Shown here one piece after another: positions 33,071 to 44,100 of a stretch of 64,000 nt of DNA. Source of the stretch: Clonostachys chloroleuca (Eukaryota > Ascomycota > Sordariomycetes > Hypocreales > Bionectriaceae); NCBI GenBank assembly GCA_037952775.1, contig JBANAY010000003.1, positions 7,626,001 through 7,690,000 of the forward strand. Direction: 5' to 3'. Made by a program: the position numbers and the translations under genes. Each line of letters opens with the position of its first letter. Position 1 is the stretch's first letter. The notes beneath the pieces were generated by a model that worked only from the letters and a program-made list of their open reading frames with translations, was not told where the DNA came from and did not search any database.

Positions 33071-34868
33071 TCACAGGCTGTCTCCCTTGGAAACCTGGCT
33101 GTTTCGCCCATGTTCAACATCGCCCTCCCTTTCAATCCCTTTACTGTACGTGTGAGCGGTCTCCAGATTGGCTGGGACTTCAATTTGCCCAAACTTGCGT
33201 AATGGCATACCGTTGTTGAATAGCCAATCCACTTGCTCAAGCGTTTTACCTTTACACTCAGGCACACACGTGTACGTAAAGACAAGTGCCAGAATTGCGA
33301 TGGATCCAAAGATGAAGCCAACCTTGCTTCCCAGGCCTGCCTTGTCGGGCCACACAAGGTAAGGGATGGAGAAATTAACCGCCCAGCTGCTCATATATTA
33401 GCCCTTGTTTAGAATATATCCCAGCAAGGGCGGGAAGAACTTACTTGAATACAACATTTACGGTGAATCCGACTCGAGAGTTGAGATCACGAAGCCGCAG
33501 TGATGAAACCTCGGTGGTAACCACATACGTGAGCGGGCCCCAACCTGTTGCGAAACCAATTGCAAAGACTGCAATCATTGAAATGATACCACGCATGTTG
33601 GCGGTTGGCACGGGGCTCTGGACACCAAGTCCTCCCATGGTGAACAACGCGCCTGCCATGATGAGTGCTGATGCCATTAGTTGAACACTTGATGGGAATT
33701 GTTAGCCTGGCAACTATAAGAAGACAATAATGTGCAAGACAACTCACCGTCGTCCCATCTTATCAGTCGTGTATAATGAGATAAAGCAGATCGTTACGCC
33801 GATCCCAGAGGTAATCAAACTGAAGAGCCTGGGGTTGATGATTCCAAGCGTTTTCACGTAAACCGCCCCGTACTGCGACGAGAAGGCCTGGCCAGTCGCC
33901 TGCTGGAAGAAGTTCACGCCTACCACAATGGCCGTGCGGATGAGGTTTTTGCCTTTGAATAGCTCAACGAACTTTCCCTGCTCTGGCTCGTTCTCAAGGG
34001 CATTTCGAAGTTCCGCGAATTCGGCATTGATCTGCTCTTCGGTGAAAGCCCCTTGTCGAAGCCGCTGAAGCATTTTACGAGCTTCATCCGTGCGGTTCTT
34101 GCGAAGAAGCCATCTTGGGGACTCGGGTACGAAGAATATGGTGAGTGCAATAATTGTCGGAACAATGTAGAAGAGGCCGAGAGGAATCTGCCACGATCGA
34201 TTGCTCTCGATGAAACCGGTGCCGTAGCAGACCGCGTTGATTACTAGGCCACCGGCCATAAGACTCATCTGATACGAACCGACAACGAAACCGCGGACCG
34301 GGGCCGGAACTGTCAAGTAACTAGATTAGCTTCTGAGCCCTTTATCCTAGCTGTATGAGATCAAATGAACATACCAATCTCAGACTGAAATGTAGGCACA
34401 ACGGCAATTCGATACCAACATAAATGTAGTTAAGAATCCGTGCTGCCATGATCTGCTCTCTCGATTTTGATGTGACTGCAATGGTCGCCGTGACTAGCGC
34501 ATAGCAACTCATACCAAACATGCACCATCGACGGCCGAACATCGAAGAGACCTGACTTCCGATGATGACACCTAGAAGATATCAAAGTGAGCCTTTAAGT
34601 CGCAATGCGTGGAAAAAAGAGCCCTACCAGCGGCGAATCCAATGTAATTCAAACTGTTGAACAGGGCTAGCCAGTCAGATGGCAACTCATATACGCCAGT
34701 CTTTGCGTTGCGTTCTCCGAACTGCCTTGCAAAGTAGTCCATGGATTGAGTTGTGGCAAAAGCCTGGTTGTCAAAACCATAGTTGAACGTCGACACGGCT
34801 ATAATGAAGACGGAGAGCAACAAGGTGCCATTGAAATAGCGTGCCTTCTCGAAGCCAAGGTTGGACAT
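33071..34868 (-). CDS. MFS sugar transporter (one frame error)
   Basis: Predicted 12-TM sugar:H+ symporter. Five exons: 34868-34628, 34571-34375, 34309-33748, 33687-33445 and 33389-33071, about 520 aa. Sugar-porter signatures present: PESPRWLLRKNRTDEA (motif after TM6), GVNFFQQATGQAF (TM7), YTTDKMGRR, GWGPLTYVVTTEVSSLRLR and the C-terminal PECKGKTLEQVDWLFNNG. The N-terminal FNYGFDNQAF and SSMFGRRWCMFG are also typical. In exon 2 the frame slips at 34403-34405: the sequence expected as GIELAVVPTFQSE needs one extra base in a GCC that is probably GGCC. All five exons balance in phase only with that base. It shares a 525-bp divergent promoter region with the sulfatase, suggesting uptake of a sugar or sulfated sugar processed by that enzyme. 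Confidence 0.82.
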
Positions 34869-35393
34869 GACTGCGGGCTAATGGGTGTAGACGAATGCTA
34901 GGCTGTTGGTGAATTATCCCACATTCATTTTGGGGAGACTGAAACCTGGACAATCATTTTTATATATGATTCGTCGTGGCTTGATGACCTTGTCTTCATC
35001 ACCTTCGTCGGTCAGTAGCCGTAAAACTCGGAAGAGAAGTAGGCCAGGCCCAGCCTGATCAAGGAGGCAGGGTATGGAAGACGGCGCTCTAGAGCTTTGC
35101 ACACGGATATCATTCTCCCCAGATTTTGGGGACAGTATCCTGGCTCATTGGCACATCCCTGAGATGACGCCATCTTAACCTGTTCTGTTGTCAGCGCCAG
35201 GTGGATCCTGTCGGTCATTATCCGTAGCGGGATCCGGATCTGCTTGTCTTTGATGCTACGGCAATCGACCGACCGGCGGGTACACTGATTCTCCTTGGAT
35301 ACAAAGTACAAATATTGGAAAAAGAAGGAATCATTGACCCCTAAGCCGGAAATCACATCTTCTCCGTCAACCCTCTCGTCAGTCTTTGCAGAA
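34869..35393. promoter_or_regulatory. Bidirectional promoter, sugar transporter / sulfatase
   Basis: The two genes start 525 bases apart and are transcribed away from each other, so regulatory sites here could drive both. Specific Zn2Cys6 half-sites could not be assigned by eye. Confidence 0.45.
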
Positions 35394-36974
35394 ATGGCAC
35401 CACCGCCGCCTCCCTATACCTTGCCCCCCAAGCCCTTACCTTTGGCCGTTGAGTCCAGTAATGGTGGTAACCGGCCGAATTATGTCATCTTCATGCCTGA
35501 TCAGTTGAGATTTGATTCTCTTTCATGTACAACAGATGGCAAATCCGGCGTCAGGACTCCCAATATCGATGCCTTCCGCTCCAAAGGCACCCTTTTCACA
35601 AATTGCTTCACCCAGGCTTCTGTCTGCTCTCAGTCACGATGCAGCATGTTCACCGGGTCCTATCCACACGTGAGTGGACATCGTAGTCTGGAAAACTTAA
35701 TTAAACCTTGGGAGCCCAACATTTTTCGAAGCCTCAAAGAGTCGGGATATCATGTGGCTTGCCTCTCGCCCCGTGGTGACACGTTTGCGCCGACAGTCAC
35801 GGAGCTGAGCGTGACAGAGTACGGCTTCCTTGAGACGCCCGAGTTCGTGCCCAAGTTTGGCAAGGGCGCGGTTACGCCGCCTGACAAGGATGATATCTGG
35901 GGTCGCCTCTTCTACAAGGGCCTTCGCAACCCACATCAAGCCATGGACTATGATGACGCCGTGGTGCGTTCGGCTCTGAAATGGCTGGAGTGCCCGCCGG
36001 ACGACAAGCCCTGGGTATTATTCATGCCGCTCATCTTCCCGCATTGTCCTTTCCAAGTGGAGGAGCCTTATTTTTCCATGTATGATAGATCTACTATGGC
36101 GGATATTGTCGCCAAGCCCGATGCTAAAACGGGATATGAGCCCAAGTACATGGAAACCATCAGGAAGAGCTACGGCACCGGCCGTGCTACGGATGAAATC
36201 TGGCGTGAGATCAAAGCCACCTACTACGGTATGATCTCTCGCTTGGATGACCAGTTTGGAAAGATCATTTCTCGGGTGGATGAGCTTGGGCTGTGGAGAA
36301 ATACAGTGACAATGTTTTTCACAGACCACGGGGAGTACCTGGGTGACCATGGCCTGATTGAGAAATGGCCTTCTGGTCTCTCCTCAACACTTGTCCACGA
36401 GCCTTTGATAATTGGCGGTGCAGGTCTGCCCGAGAACAAGACGGTTGGTGCGATGACGGAGATGGTTGACTTGGTCCCGACCTTGCTGGAATTCTCTGGT
36501 ATTGGAGAGCACTTCCCACATAATGGAAAGTCATGGGTGCCTCTACTAGCGGGCAACGAGACAACACACAAGAAGTACGCCTTCTCTGAGGGCGGGTTCT
36601 TGCTTTCTGAAGAGCCTCTCTTGGAGCAGTCGCCATATCCGTACGATATCAAAGCTGGACTACAGCACGAGGACACCTCACTTGTTGGAAAGGCCATTTC
36701 CATCAGGGACGAGACATGGACGTATATATACAGGCTGTACGAGCCGGGAGAATTGTACCATAGACAAAAAGATCCGCATGAGATGCACAACTTGGCGGCG
36801 GAGCCAGAGCATCGAAATCTCGTGTCGGAGTTTGAGCGGGAGGTTCTGCGATGGCTGGTTGAACAGACTGACTTCTTGCCTTGGCAAAAGGATGTTCGGT
36901 TCCCAGAAGTTGATCTTCCAAGCCCAAGAGAGCAGATGGAGAGTCGCCTGGCCAGAGCCAAAGCATTTTCGTAG
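35394..36974 (+). CDS. Sulfatase family hydrolase
   Basis: Predicted to hydrolyse a sulfate ester, using a formylglycine made from Cys. Single exon, 526 aa, from the first ATG in frame. N-terminal metal-site motif VIFMPDQLRFDSLSC, then the sulfatase signature CSQSRCSMFTGSYPHVSGHR, then TMFFTDHGEYLGDHG with the Asp-His pair for Ca2+, and a C-terminal YRLYEPGELYHRQKDPHEMHNLA typical of bacterial-type sulfatases. The signature departs from the usual C-x-(P/S/A)-x-R by having Gln third, which may affect conversion to formylglycine. There is no signal peptide, so it is probably intracellular, in line with prior uptake of the substrate by the divergent sugar transporter. The intron-free form is compatible with bacterial ancestry but does not prove it. 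Confidence 0.87.
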   Translation: MAPPPPPYTLPPKPLPLAVESSNGGNRPNYVIFMPDQLRFDSLSCTTDGKSGVRTPNIDAFRSKGTLFTNCFTQASVCSQSRCSMFTGSYPHVSGHRSLENLIKPWEPNIFRSLKESGYHVACLSPRGDTFAPTVTELSVTEYGFLETPEFVPKFGKGAVTPPDKDDIWGRLFYKGLRNPHQAMDYDDAVVRSALKWLECPPDDKPWVLFMPLIFPHCPFQVEEPYFSMYDRSTMADIVAKPDAKTGYEPKYMETIRKSYGTGRATDEIWREIKATYYGMISRLDDQFGKIISRVDELGLWRNTVTMFFTDHGEYLGDHGLIEKWPSGLSSTLVHEPLIIGGAGLPENKTVGAMTEMVDLVPTLLEFSGIGEHFPHNGKSWVPLLAGNETTHKKYAFSEGGFLLSEEPLLEQSPYPYDIKAGLQHEDTSLVGKAISIRDETWTYIYRLYEPGELYHRQKDPHEMHNLAAEPEHRNLVSEFEREVLRWLVEQTDFLPWQKDVRFPEVDLPSPREQMESRLARAKAFS

Positions 36975-38185
36975 AATTCGGCGTTCGAGAACGAGTCTCC
37001 AAAACGAGAGCCATCCATTCTCTGGCCTTGTAGCTTTTAATATCACGAAAGCTGCGGCATGGTCACTTATGGCAGCCCAGCCCAGAATGGTGATTTAATG
37101 TAACTCCAGACGAGCAAATAGATTCATGTATCTCATGCGTTGTACACCAGTATTTCGTACTGGAGATGGAAAATTACCTGGCTGTATCTAGGTCCCATGC
37201 ATATGATAAACTCGGCTCATCGTCGATCCAACACCGCATCTACCACCACTTTCTTCTTTACCCTGTTGAGCTCGAGGCCTCTTCAAAATAGATCCCGGAA
37301 TTCTTCAGAGTAACGTTTTTATTTCAGCTTGAAAGGAATAGAAAACAGCAATATTTGCCAGTGACCTGGTAATTTAATAGATTCACCCGCGGGCGCAGGC
37401 TTAAGTGGTCAAATTACGTACTCGGCAAAACTGGGATGAAGTTTTACCTTTGACAAGCCTGGCTCGTTATTTTAAACTCCATCTTTGTTACAGGAAGCTG
37501 GTTTTGATTGTCAGCGTGGGAAGCGCAACCTCTACCCATGTTGTGAGTGTTTGGGAATGCATATTAAGCGAGAAAGCGGGATCAAATAACTTCATTACCA
37601 CATAGAAGGCCCATTAAAGTGGGACATCCCTTTGATTTTGGCAGCTTGCAGTGATTTCCTTGTGGCTTGCTAAGTCTTCCTTATGGCTCTTTCCTCCGTA
37701 GCTTAAGCTTGTAAGGTTTGGGCAATCTCCCATTATATATTATCAAGTTTGCCGGGCGAACCACTGGATTGCTGTTTCTTTTTGCTGGCTTGGGTGCGCC
37801 CGTAAAGTTTCCAACCTTTTGACCACCGCCACGTGTTGGTCAGTGCCGGTCACTTTCTGATATCTGTGAAACATCACCATCAACAAGCCAATGATAGTTG
37901 CACATAGACGGATTTCTCCACCATGTCATGCAGCCGCTCATGCAGGAGGCCAACTCGGTTTCAAATTGGGCCAACACTGAACTGCCTCGCAAGGCGGGTG
38001 GCTGCCTGAGGCCTGATGCCTGAGGCGCTGCTGCCTGAGGCGCCAACCGCACCTGCACACAGAAACACTGCCTCAACTCAGTTTCCTCGTGCTTCACCTT
38101 TTTCTCGCTTCATATCGTTTTATTTCCTCACCATCCTCACTTATCAGCCTCGTTCAGCACATACTGTTGGTTATGTCACGCCAAG
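36975..38185. other. 1.2 kb intergenic region
   Basis: Sulfatase 3' flank and promoter of the giant gene. 37.1-37.8 kb is AT-rich with no coding signal. The triple decamer at 38003-38041 is listed separately. Confidence 0.35.
38003..38041 (+). repeat. Three copies of TGCCTGAGGC
   Basis: Exact decamers at 38003-38012, 38017-38026 and 38032-38041, about 145-183 bases upstream of the giant gene's ATG. They could be regulator sites or simple local duplication. Confidence 0.7.
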
Positions 38186-41100
38186 ATGGCCTCAGATAAA
38201 CAAGCCGCTACGCTGTTGGCTGCGTTCAGTCATATCGTCCTACCGCCTAAACTTCCGACTGCATACGATGGGGACGATGCTGCACTCAGAAGAGACTTCG
38301 GAAACCGACTGGTGTACGCCTGTCGTACTTTTCGAAGTCTTTGCCCTGATTTAGGCGGGGACAATTGGGAAACATTGGACCTTTCCCTACGAACGACGCT
38401 ATTGCTGAACCAAGACTTCTTGGCTAAAGGTGATCTCTTGCGTGCGTTCAGAAGCCTGGACAAGGAATGGTTGGCTTTGCACATCGCCAAGCAAAACGCC
38501 GCTCTCATTGTGCGGCGAGACGTGGAGTAATTTTAACCCTTGAGCCCCCAGATTCCCCAAACCCTCTCGTGATTTCTCGGTCTAATTTGTTCAAGGAATG
38601 GTCAGATTGTTTTCGAAGCTTTTGAAGTCTCGGCACCGAACACAAACGTCCTCGAAGCGAACCACGCTCTCACCTGCGAGTTTCCCCACCGCGCGGCTGC
38701 CATCTCGTTCAACAATTTCGCCGACGAATCTTTTTTACAGACTCTGTCCAACTTCCTCGAGCAAGCCAGCTCAGAATCATTCGACCAGTTTGCAGCACGG
38801 GCATCCAAGGGTGGCAAGTTTATCGTCGAGACGCGTGACTGCCCAAGCCCGGCACTCATTAGCGAAATGCTCATGTCCTTGTTGGAAGGCATTGGAAGTC
38901 TGACCAAAGTCCAGACATTCCAGAAGAAAGTCCGGGATGATGTGGTCCTCGGCACTTCTGAGATTCCTTGGAGACGTTCGCCCTACTGGCTGTTCCTCCG
39001 CGTTGCCGTAAGATGCGTCCTCTCCAGCTTATTCGACAATGGCGTCAACGGTATTGGCCGGGTATACTTCAAATTTATCATGTGCGTCGTGCTAGCCCAA
39101 CTTCTCAAGGATTGTGTTGGTCGTTTGGCCCCGGAAAAGACGTTGATGCTTCAGGCAAAGCTTTGTCGCCGCCTTGCCAAGCTTGAGACTGAGAAGCTGG
39201 CTGCCTCTGGAGTATTGCGTTCCACATTTGAGGTTCTTTTCACGGCCACTACCCCATTTCTCCAGGACAACATAGCAGCCGCGCAGTCACAAGCCTCCAA
39301 CTCATGGAATGAGTACAAGAAGAAGATCACACGTCCAATCCCGAAACTTCCAAGTCGCGCCCCAAAAGATGCTCTCTGGCTTGATTTGCGCAACAGTGGT
39401 GAAGCCCTCTCGCAACTTCTAACTCAGAAGACCGGTGCTCCACAGCGTGACGGGAAAACCAAAATCTCCTCTCTCGATGCGGGAACTATTTCTCAGGTCA
39501 ATCAAATGGCGAGCCGCTACGGGAAATTGGTCGATGACGAGGCGGACATTGCGACACAGCTCAAAGCGACGTGGTCAGATGCACGGCTGAGATGTATCGA
39601 CCTATCATGGAAGATTCTTGAGTATCGGAAGGATTCTGGTGACGCATACAAGACTGATGCATTACTCATGAGCCGACACCTCCTACGATTATTCGAGCTG
39701 TGGGTGGCCATGGATCAGGCTGCCACAACAGCCTGTCCTCTTCTCAACAAGTACCATCCGATTTTCATTCCGGAAGCACTGGATGTGCTTTGCTTACTCA
39801 CGGAGGAAGAGATGCGGAGTTTGAGGGATGTTCAGGAACATCTTGCCGAGCGCATCGCCAATCACGACCCAGATTACGGCTCTATCTTCGACACCCCCAA
39901 TCGAAAATTTGCATTCCCACTGAAGTTTGTTCATGGTACCAAAGAAGGAAAGGCCATGATTGCTTTAGGCGAACGCATAGATGCCGCTTCCGACCGAGCC
40001 AGGAGATCAAAAACCTTGGAGCTGGATTCCCACATGGCAGACTACAACAAGCTGTCTGAAGCTATCGGGGCTGGTGTATGCTGCTGCAAGCGACTCTTAG
40101 ACGGAACCAAAGATGTGAGAGGATGCAAAAGGTGCTGGCAATGGCGTTCCAGAAATCGAATGAAGATCAAGATACATGAAGACTTTATTCCTGACAGTGA
40201 TCGTGAACGCCAACGAGCCGCGATTTTGTTTGAACTTACTCTACCCGAATATCTTGCCAGTTACCGGAACGCTACCTGGAAACTGCGCATGATGGGTGCT
40301 GAGTCGATCCCTGTCGCTCCTGGCCAGCCTGCGCTACTATTGGGGGATTATGACCCTTTGAAACCGTTCGGGACGCTATCTGGCCGCAAGTCTTTATCTA
40401 TTACCTTGGCCTCTGAGAAGAAGTCGTTTCTCCAGACTCATTATAAGGAACTCAAGCTCCCCAAGACGGACAGCCAAGTCGTGTTAGAATTTGCGCCTTC
40501 GTTCTATTACTATGATAGTGATTCCAATGTTTGGGCGGATGACATTTGCAAGGAAGTGCCTTGGTTTCAACACCTTCTGGGTCATTGGTTGCCAAAGGGG
40601 GTCATGGATCCTTACAAAAACGACAAAAACATCTCAAATGATGCCTTATTCCCCCCTCGTCCTACCAGATAGCCGCCAACGCATCTGAATGCCCCTCCAA
40701 CATGTCTGTGCAAGAATACTCTGCCTTTCAACGAGTGGTCTCAGGGCGACGCCGACGATGGCTCGTGATTTTGGTTGAGTTGGGTGCGACAACCCTGAAT
40801 TTCAGTAGCGAGACTACAATTAATTTTCTTGGACATCTCGCCCTACAAGCTGGACCAGCTGGCACTGGATTGGGAGTTTTGGGTGAAGTCCACAAATGGT
40901 TTACTGATCGCGATTTCTGCATCAAGTTACATGAACAACTCCACACTCGTCTGGAAACACTTGTTTCCAACTGGAGAGAGGTGCATTACATGGGCATCCT
41001 CGTCACATTTACTCTCCGACTTCACCATCTAGGAAGCCCGGAAGCGAAAAAGTTGGCACGAGCGCTCTTGGTGAAAATTCGTGAGATTACTTCCGGATGG

Positions 41101-44100
41101 ATCATTCACCTTCGGCGCGAGATTAGGGTGACAAATGAGGCAGACACTGCACGTCAAAAGACAGCTTATGCATTTCGGGCTGCTCTGCTATGCCGTCAGA
41201 CCTTCTCGATATATAACAACACGCCAGAGACCTTGCAAATTCTTGGGTATAAAGATATGATCCATTTCTTCCGCGCTTCCATCGCAATTCAGGAGAATCT
41301 CATAGTCAATCTTGACGAACTCAGTCCCAATCTGAAGATCTTATTCATTCGAGACTTGTCTATGTCTCACTCTATGCGTTTCCTTCTTGAGAGATGGGCC
41401 CTTTCTTTTCATTCTGCGCTAGAGCATGCTATCAACGAAACCTGGGGACTTCCGGAACTTGCGAGTGAGAGAAAGTATTCCGGTTGGAGCACTCTATCTC
41501 AGAAGCAGCCATGGTGGATTCAGTCGCAGATTGCTGGCACTCGTTGGGCGGCCCCGCAGGTGGTCCAGTATCATGTGCTCCAGGGACACCTATTAGTCGA
41601 CGGGAAATCACTTGGAAAGCTTCCACTGGAGATGAGAGAGGATCCGAGTATCCAAGAACTGTTTGGGAAGCAGCATTTGCTCACTCGTCCTTCAGGTCTC
41701 CAGGGCATGGAATATCAACTTGTCAGTGCTGTCAATGATCACGAAGTTCACATGGGCTTTAGAAATGGCAAAGTGGTCATCCGAGCAATTTTCAAAAACG
41801 CCTTGCTTGAACATGTTCCTCGGGCTGTCTTCAAAAGCACTTCTGGTATGGACCTGCCTTCCGGGCTTGTGGATGATTGCGTTCATTGGCTGAACCTGAA
41901 CTTGGGGATGTTGGAAATGCGCCGAAAGCCACAGATCTGGCGCCGAAAGCCCTCTAACTGGACGTTGGATATTCGCAAGCATGCTTGCACGAGAGGCTCG
42001 GGCAGTTATCTTGTTGAACCTCAATCGAAGGTTGGCAGACAAATATCTGCCATCTTTCGAGGCTTTGAAGATGTCGAAAAGCTGACAATATATCAGCCCA
42101 TGGGAGGGCGATTGAGAATCGAAATGAAGCGCCTGGAAATCCAATTCTTTGTCAACTATAAGAACTTACTCCAGTGCCCACAGCTCGCGTCTGAGGTCGA
42201 CCCGGACCAGGACGCGGGTACCCTCCACGGCCTTGAAAGCAAGATTGTCCTGCGTAGTGTTAGAAACCCTGACCAGAAGAGCATTCTTGTTCCCATTGGC
42301 TCGACCTTCAATTGGAAGACTAATGGGATTCATGTCGCTGTTTGTATTGCCAACGAAGGCATGTACGCTCGATTCACCGTGGACACACTCCTCGGTCGTC
42401 TTGATTGCGCCCAGGAGATGACCCTTTTGCACCTCAAAGCGGCGCTGCATGCTTTAACTTCATTCCCTATACCAGACACGCTCACCGGCAGAACGGGCAC
42501 GGAAGAGGCGGTACATTGTTTGACATCAGCTTGCAGTCAACCATGGCAGCCGCTCCAAGGACTCTCCCAAGCGATGCTATTTGTGCTGACATCATTGTCG
42601 CCAAAAAGACATTACTATCCTAAAGACTCGAAATTTTGCCAGAAGGTGGAATGGGACAGTAACTTAACCGCCACGATTCAACACGAGGGATTGGCCCCAG
42701 CTGTGGAAATGATTCTCCGACAATCACGCAAGCTTGAAAAGTTTCAAGTAGCTACGGATGTGCACCCAACAATGGATCCTGAGGATGACCCTATTGGCCA
42801 TTTGCGTCTCAGAGGCCTTATTCGGCGACAGATATATGAGCGTATCAACTCTCCCTCTGACTCCTTGATACTTTCCAGGGCTACTCAATGGATTCCATAC
42901 GCGCCTCAGGGTCTGGGTGCCGGGGCCAATGGGTGCCCAATCTACCAGATTGTCAAGGAACTGGGCAGGGAGGCTGATGAAATACCGAAACTCGCAAAAT
43001 TAAGCCCCTTGTTCAAGGGTGAGGAAATGGTTGGGGGATTTCATCCCGCATTTGAGAATCTCATGCTTCAGGAAATCCTCGGCGCCGACATCATCGCTGT
43101 TTGGGGAAAGGTCGTCCAAACATGTCGAAAGCAAGACTCTGCCAACAAGTTTACTCTTCCCCTCCTGCTGGCCTTGCTGGCAACGAACAGGGAGCCCGGC
43201 AGAATGAAGATGATCTTATGGCTAGTAGCCATTGCAAAGCACACCAAACTCCGACAGATTTCGCCGCCGTCATCATTAACTTATAGCCAATTCCAATTTC
43301 TTGAGAAGCCTAACAAAAATGTCTTGACCACGCGTATTCTGGAACACCAATCGGACTACATTCGGTATCTTGATACCTTACAGACGAAGAAGCGGCCAAA
43401 GTCAGCTAGAACCCTAGACACTTTCAAAACGAAACAAAGAGCTGAAGCAGAGGAAATTGCTCAAATCTTAGTGGGCCAGTGGCCAACTGCACCTGGTACC
43501 GCCCACGAATTGCAAACAATGATTGCAGAATCCTCTTTTGAGTTTATTGACGTTAACAAAGCTTGGAATGGCCTGAAACTCGAAGTCCGAAGATTATCTC
43601 ACAATCACGAGCTGTCTTGCTATCTTAAGAAGCTTCAGGACATTGCCGATGAGATACCCCAGCACAAGATCCAGACAGACTCTCAAACGCGTCAACATGT
43701 CAATTTTTCAAACCCCAACACATCTAAATCGCTGTCTTCAATCTCTGTAAATGTCCGTTTCAAAGTGCCGGAGCTGGAAGCTTTACTAGCGATGAAAGCT
43801 TGCAGAGAATTCCACACAGATATGAATCCAGATACGCGCATTAGCAATAACTCATGCTTAAGCCAAGTCTCCGTCCCCGTTCACTTGGGGAAGACACAGC
43901 TCAATCCCCCGGCTCTACAGAATGAACTAAAAGTTCTCAGTGAGATTATTGACACTTTTGTAACTTCGACGAATGCGACACGAAAACAATATGGTCAAGA
44001 CCTGAAGGAGTCGTTAGGAGCATTGATTCAACATCGTCAGACAAAAGCAATCCCCAACAGACCTCCAGACCAAGAAGAGATCATTCTACAAATACGCCTT

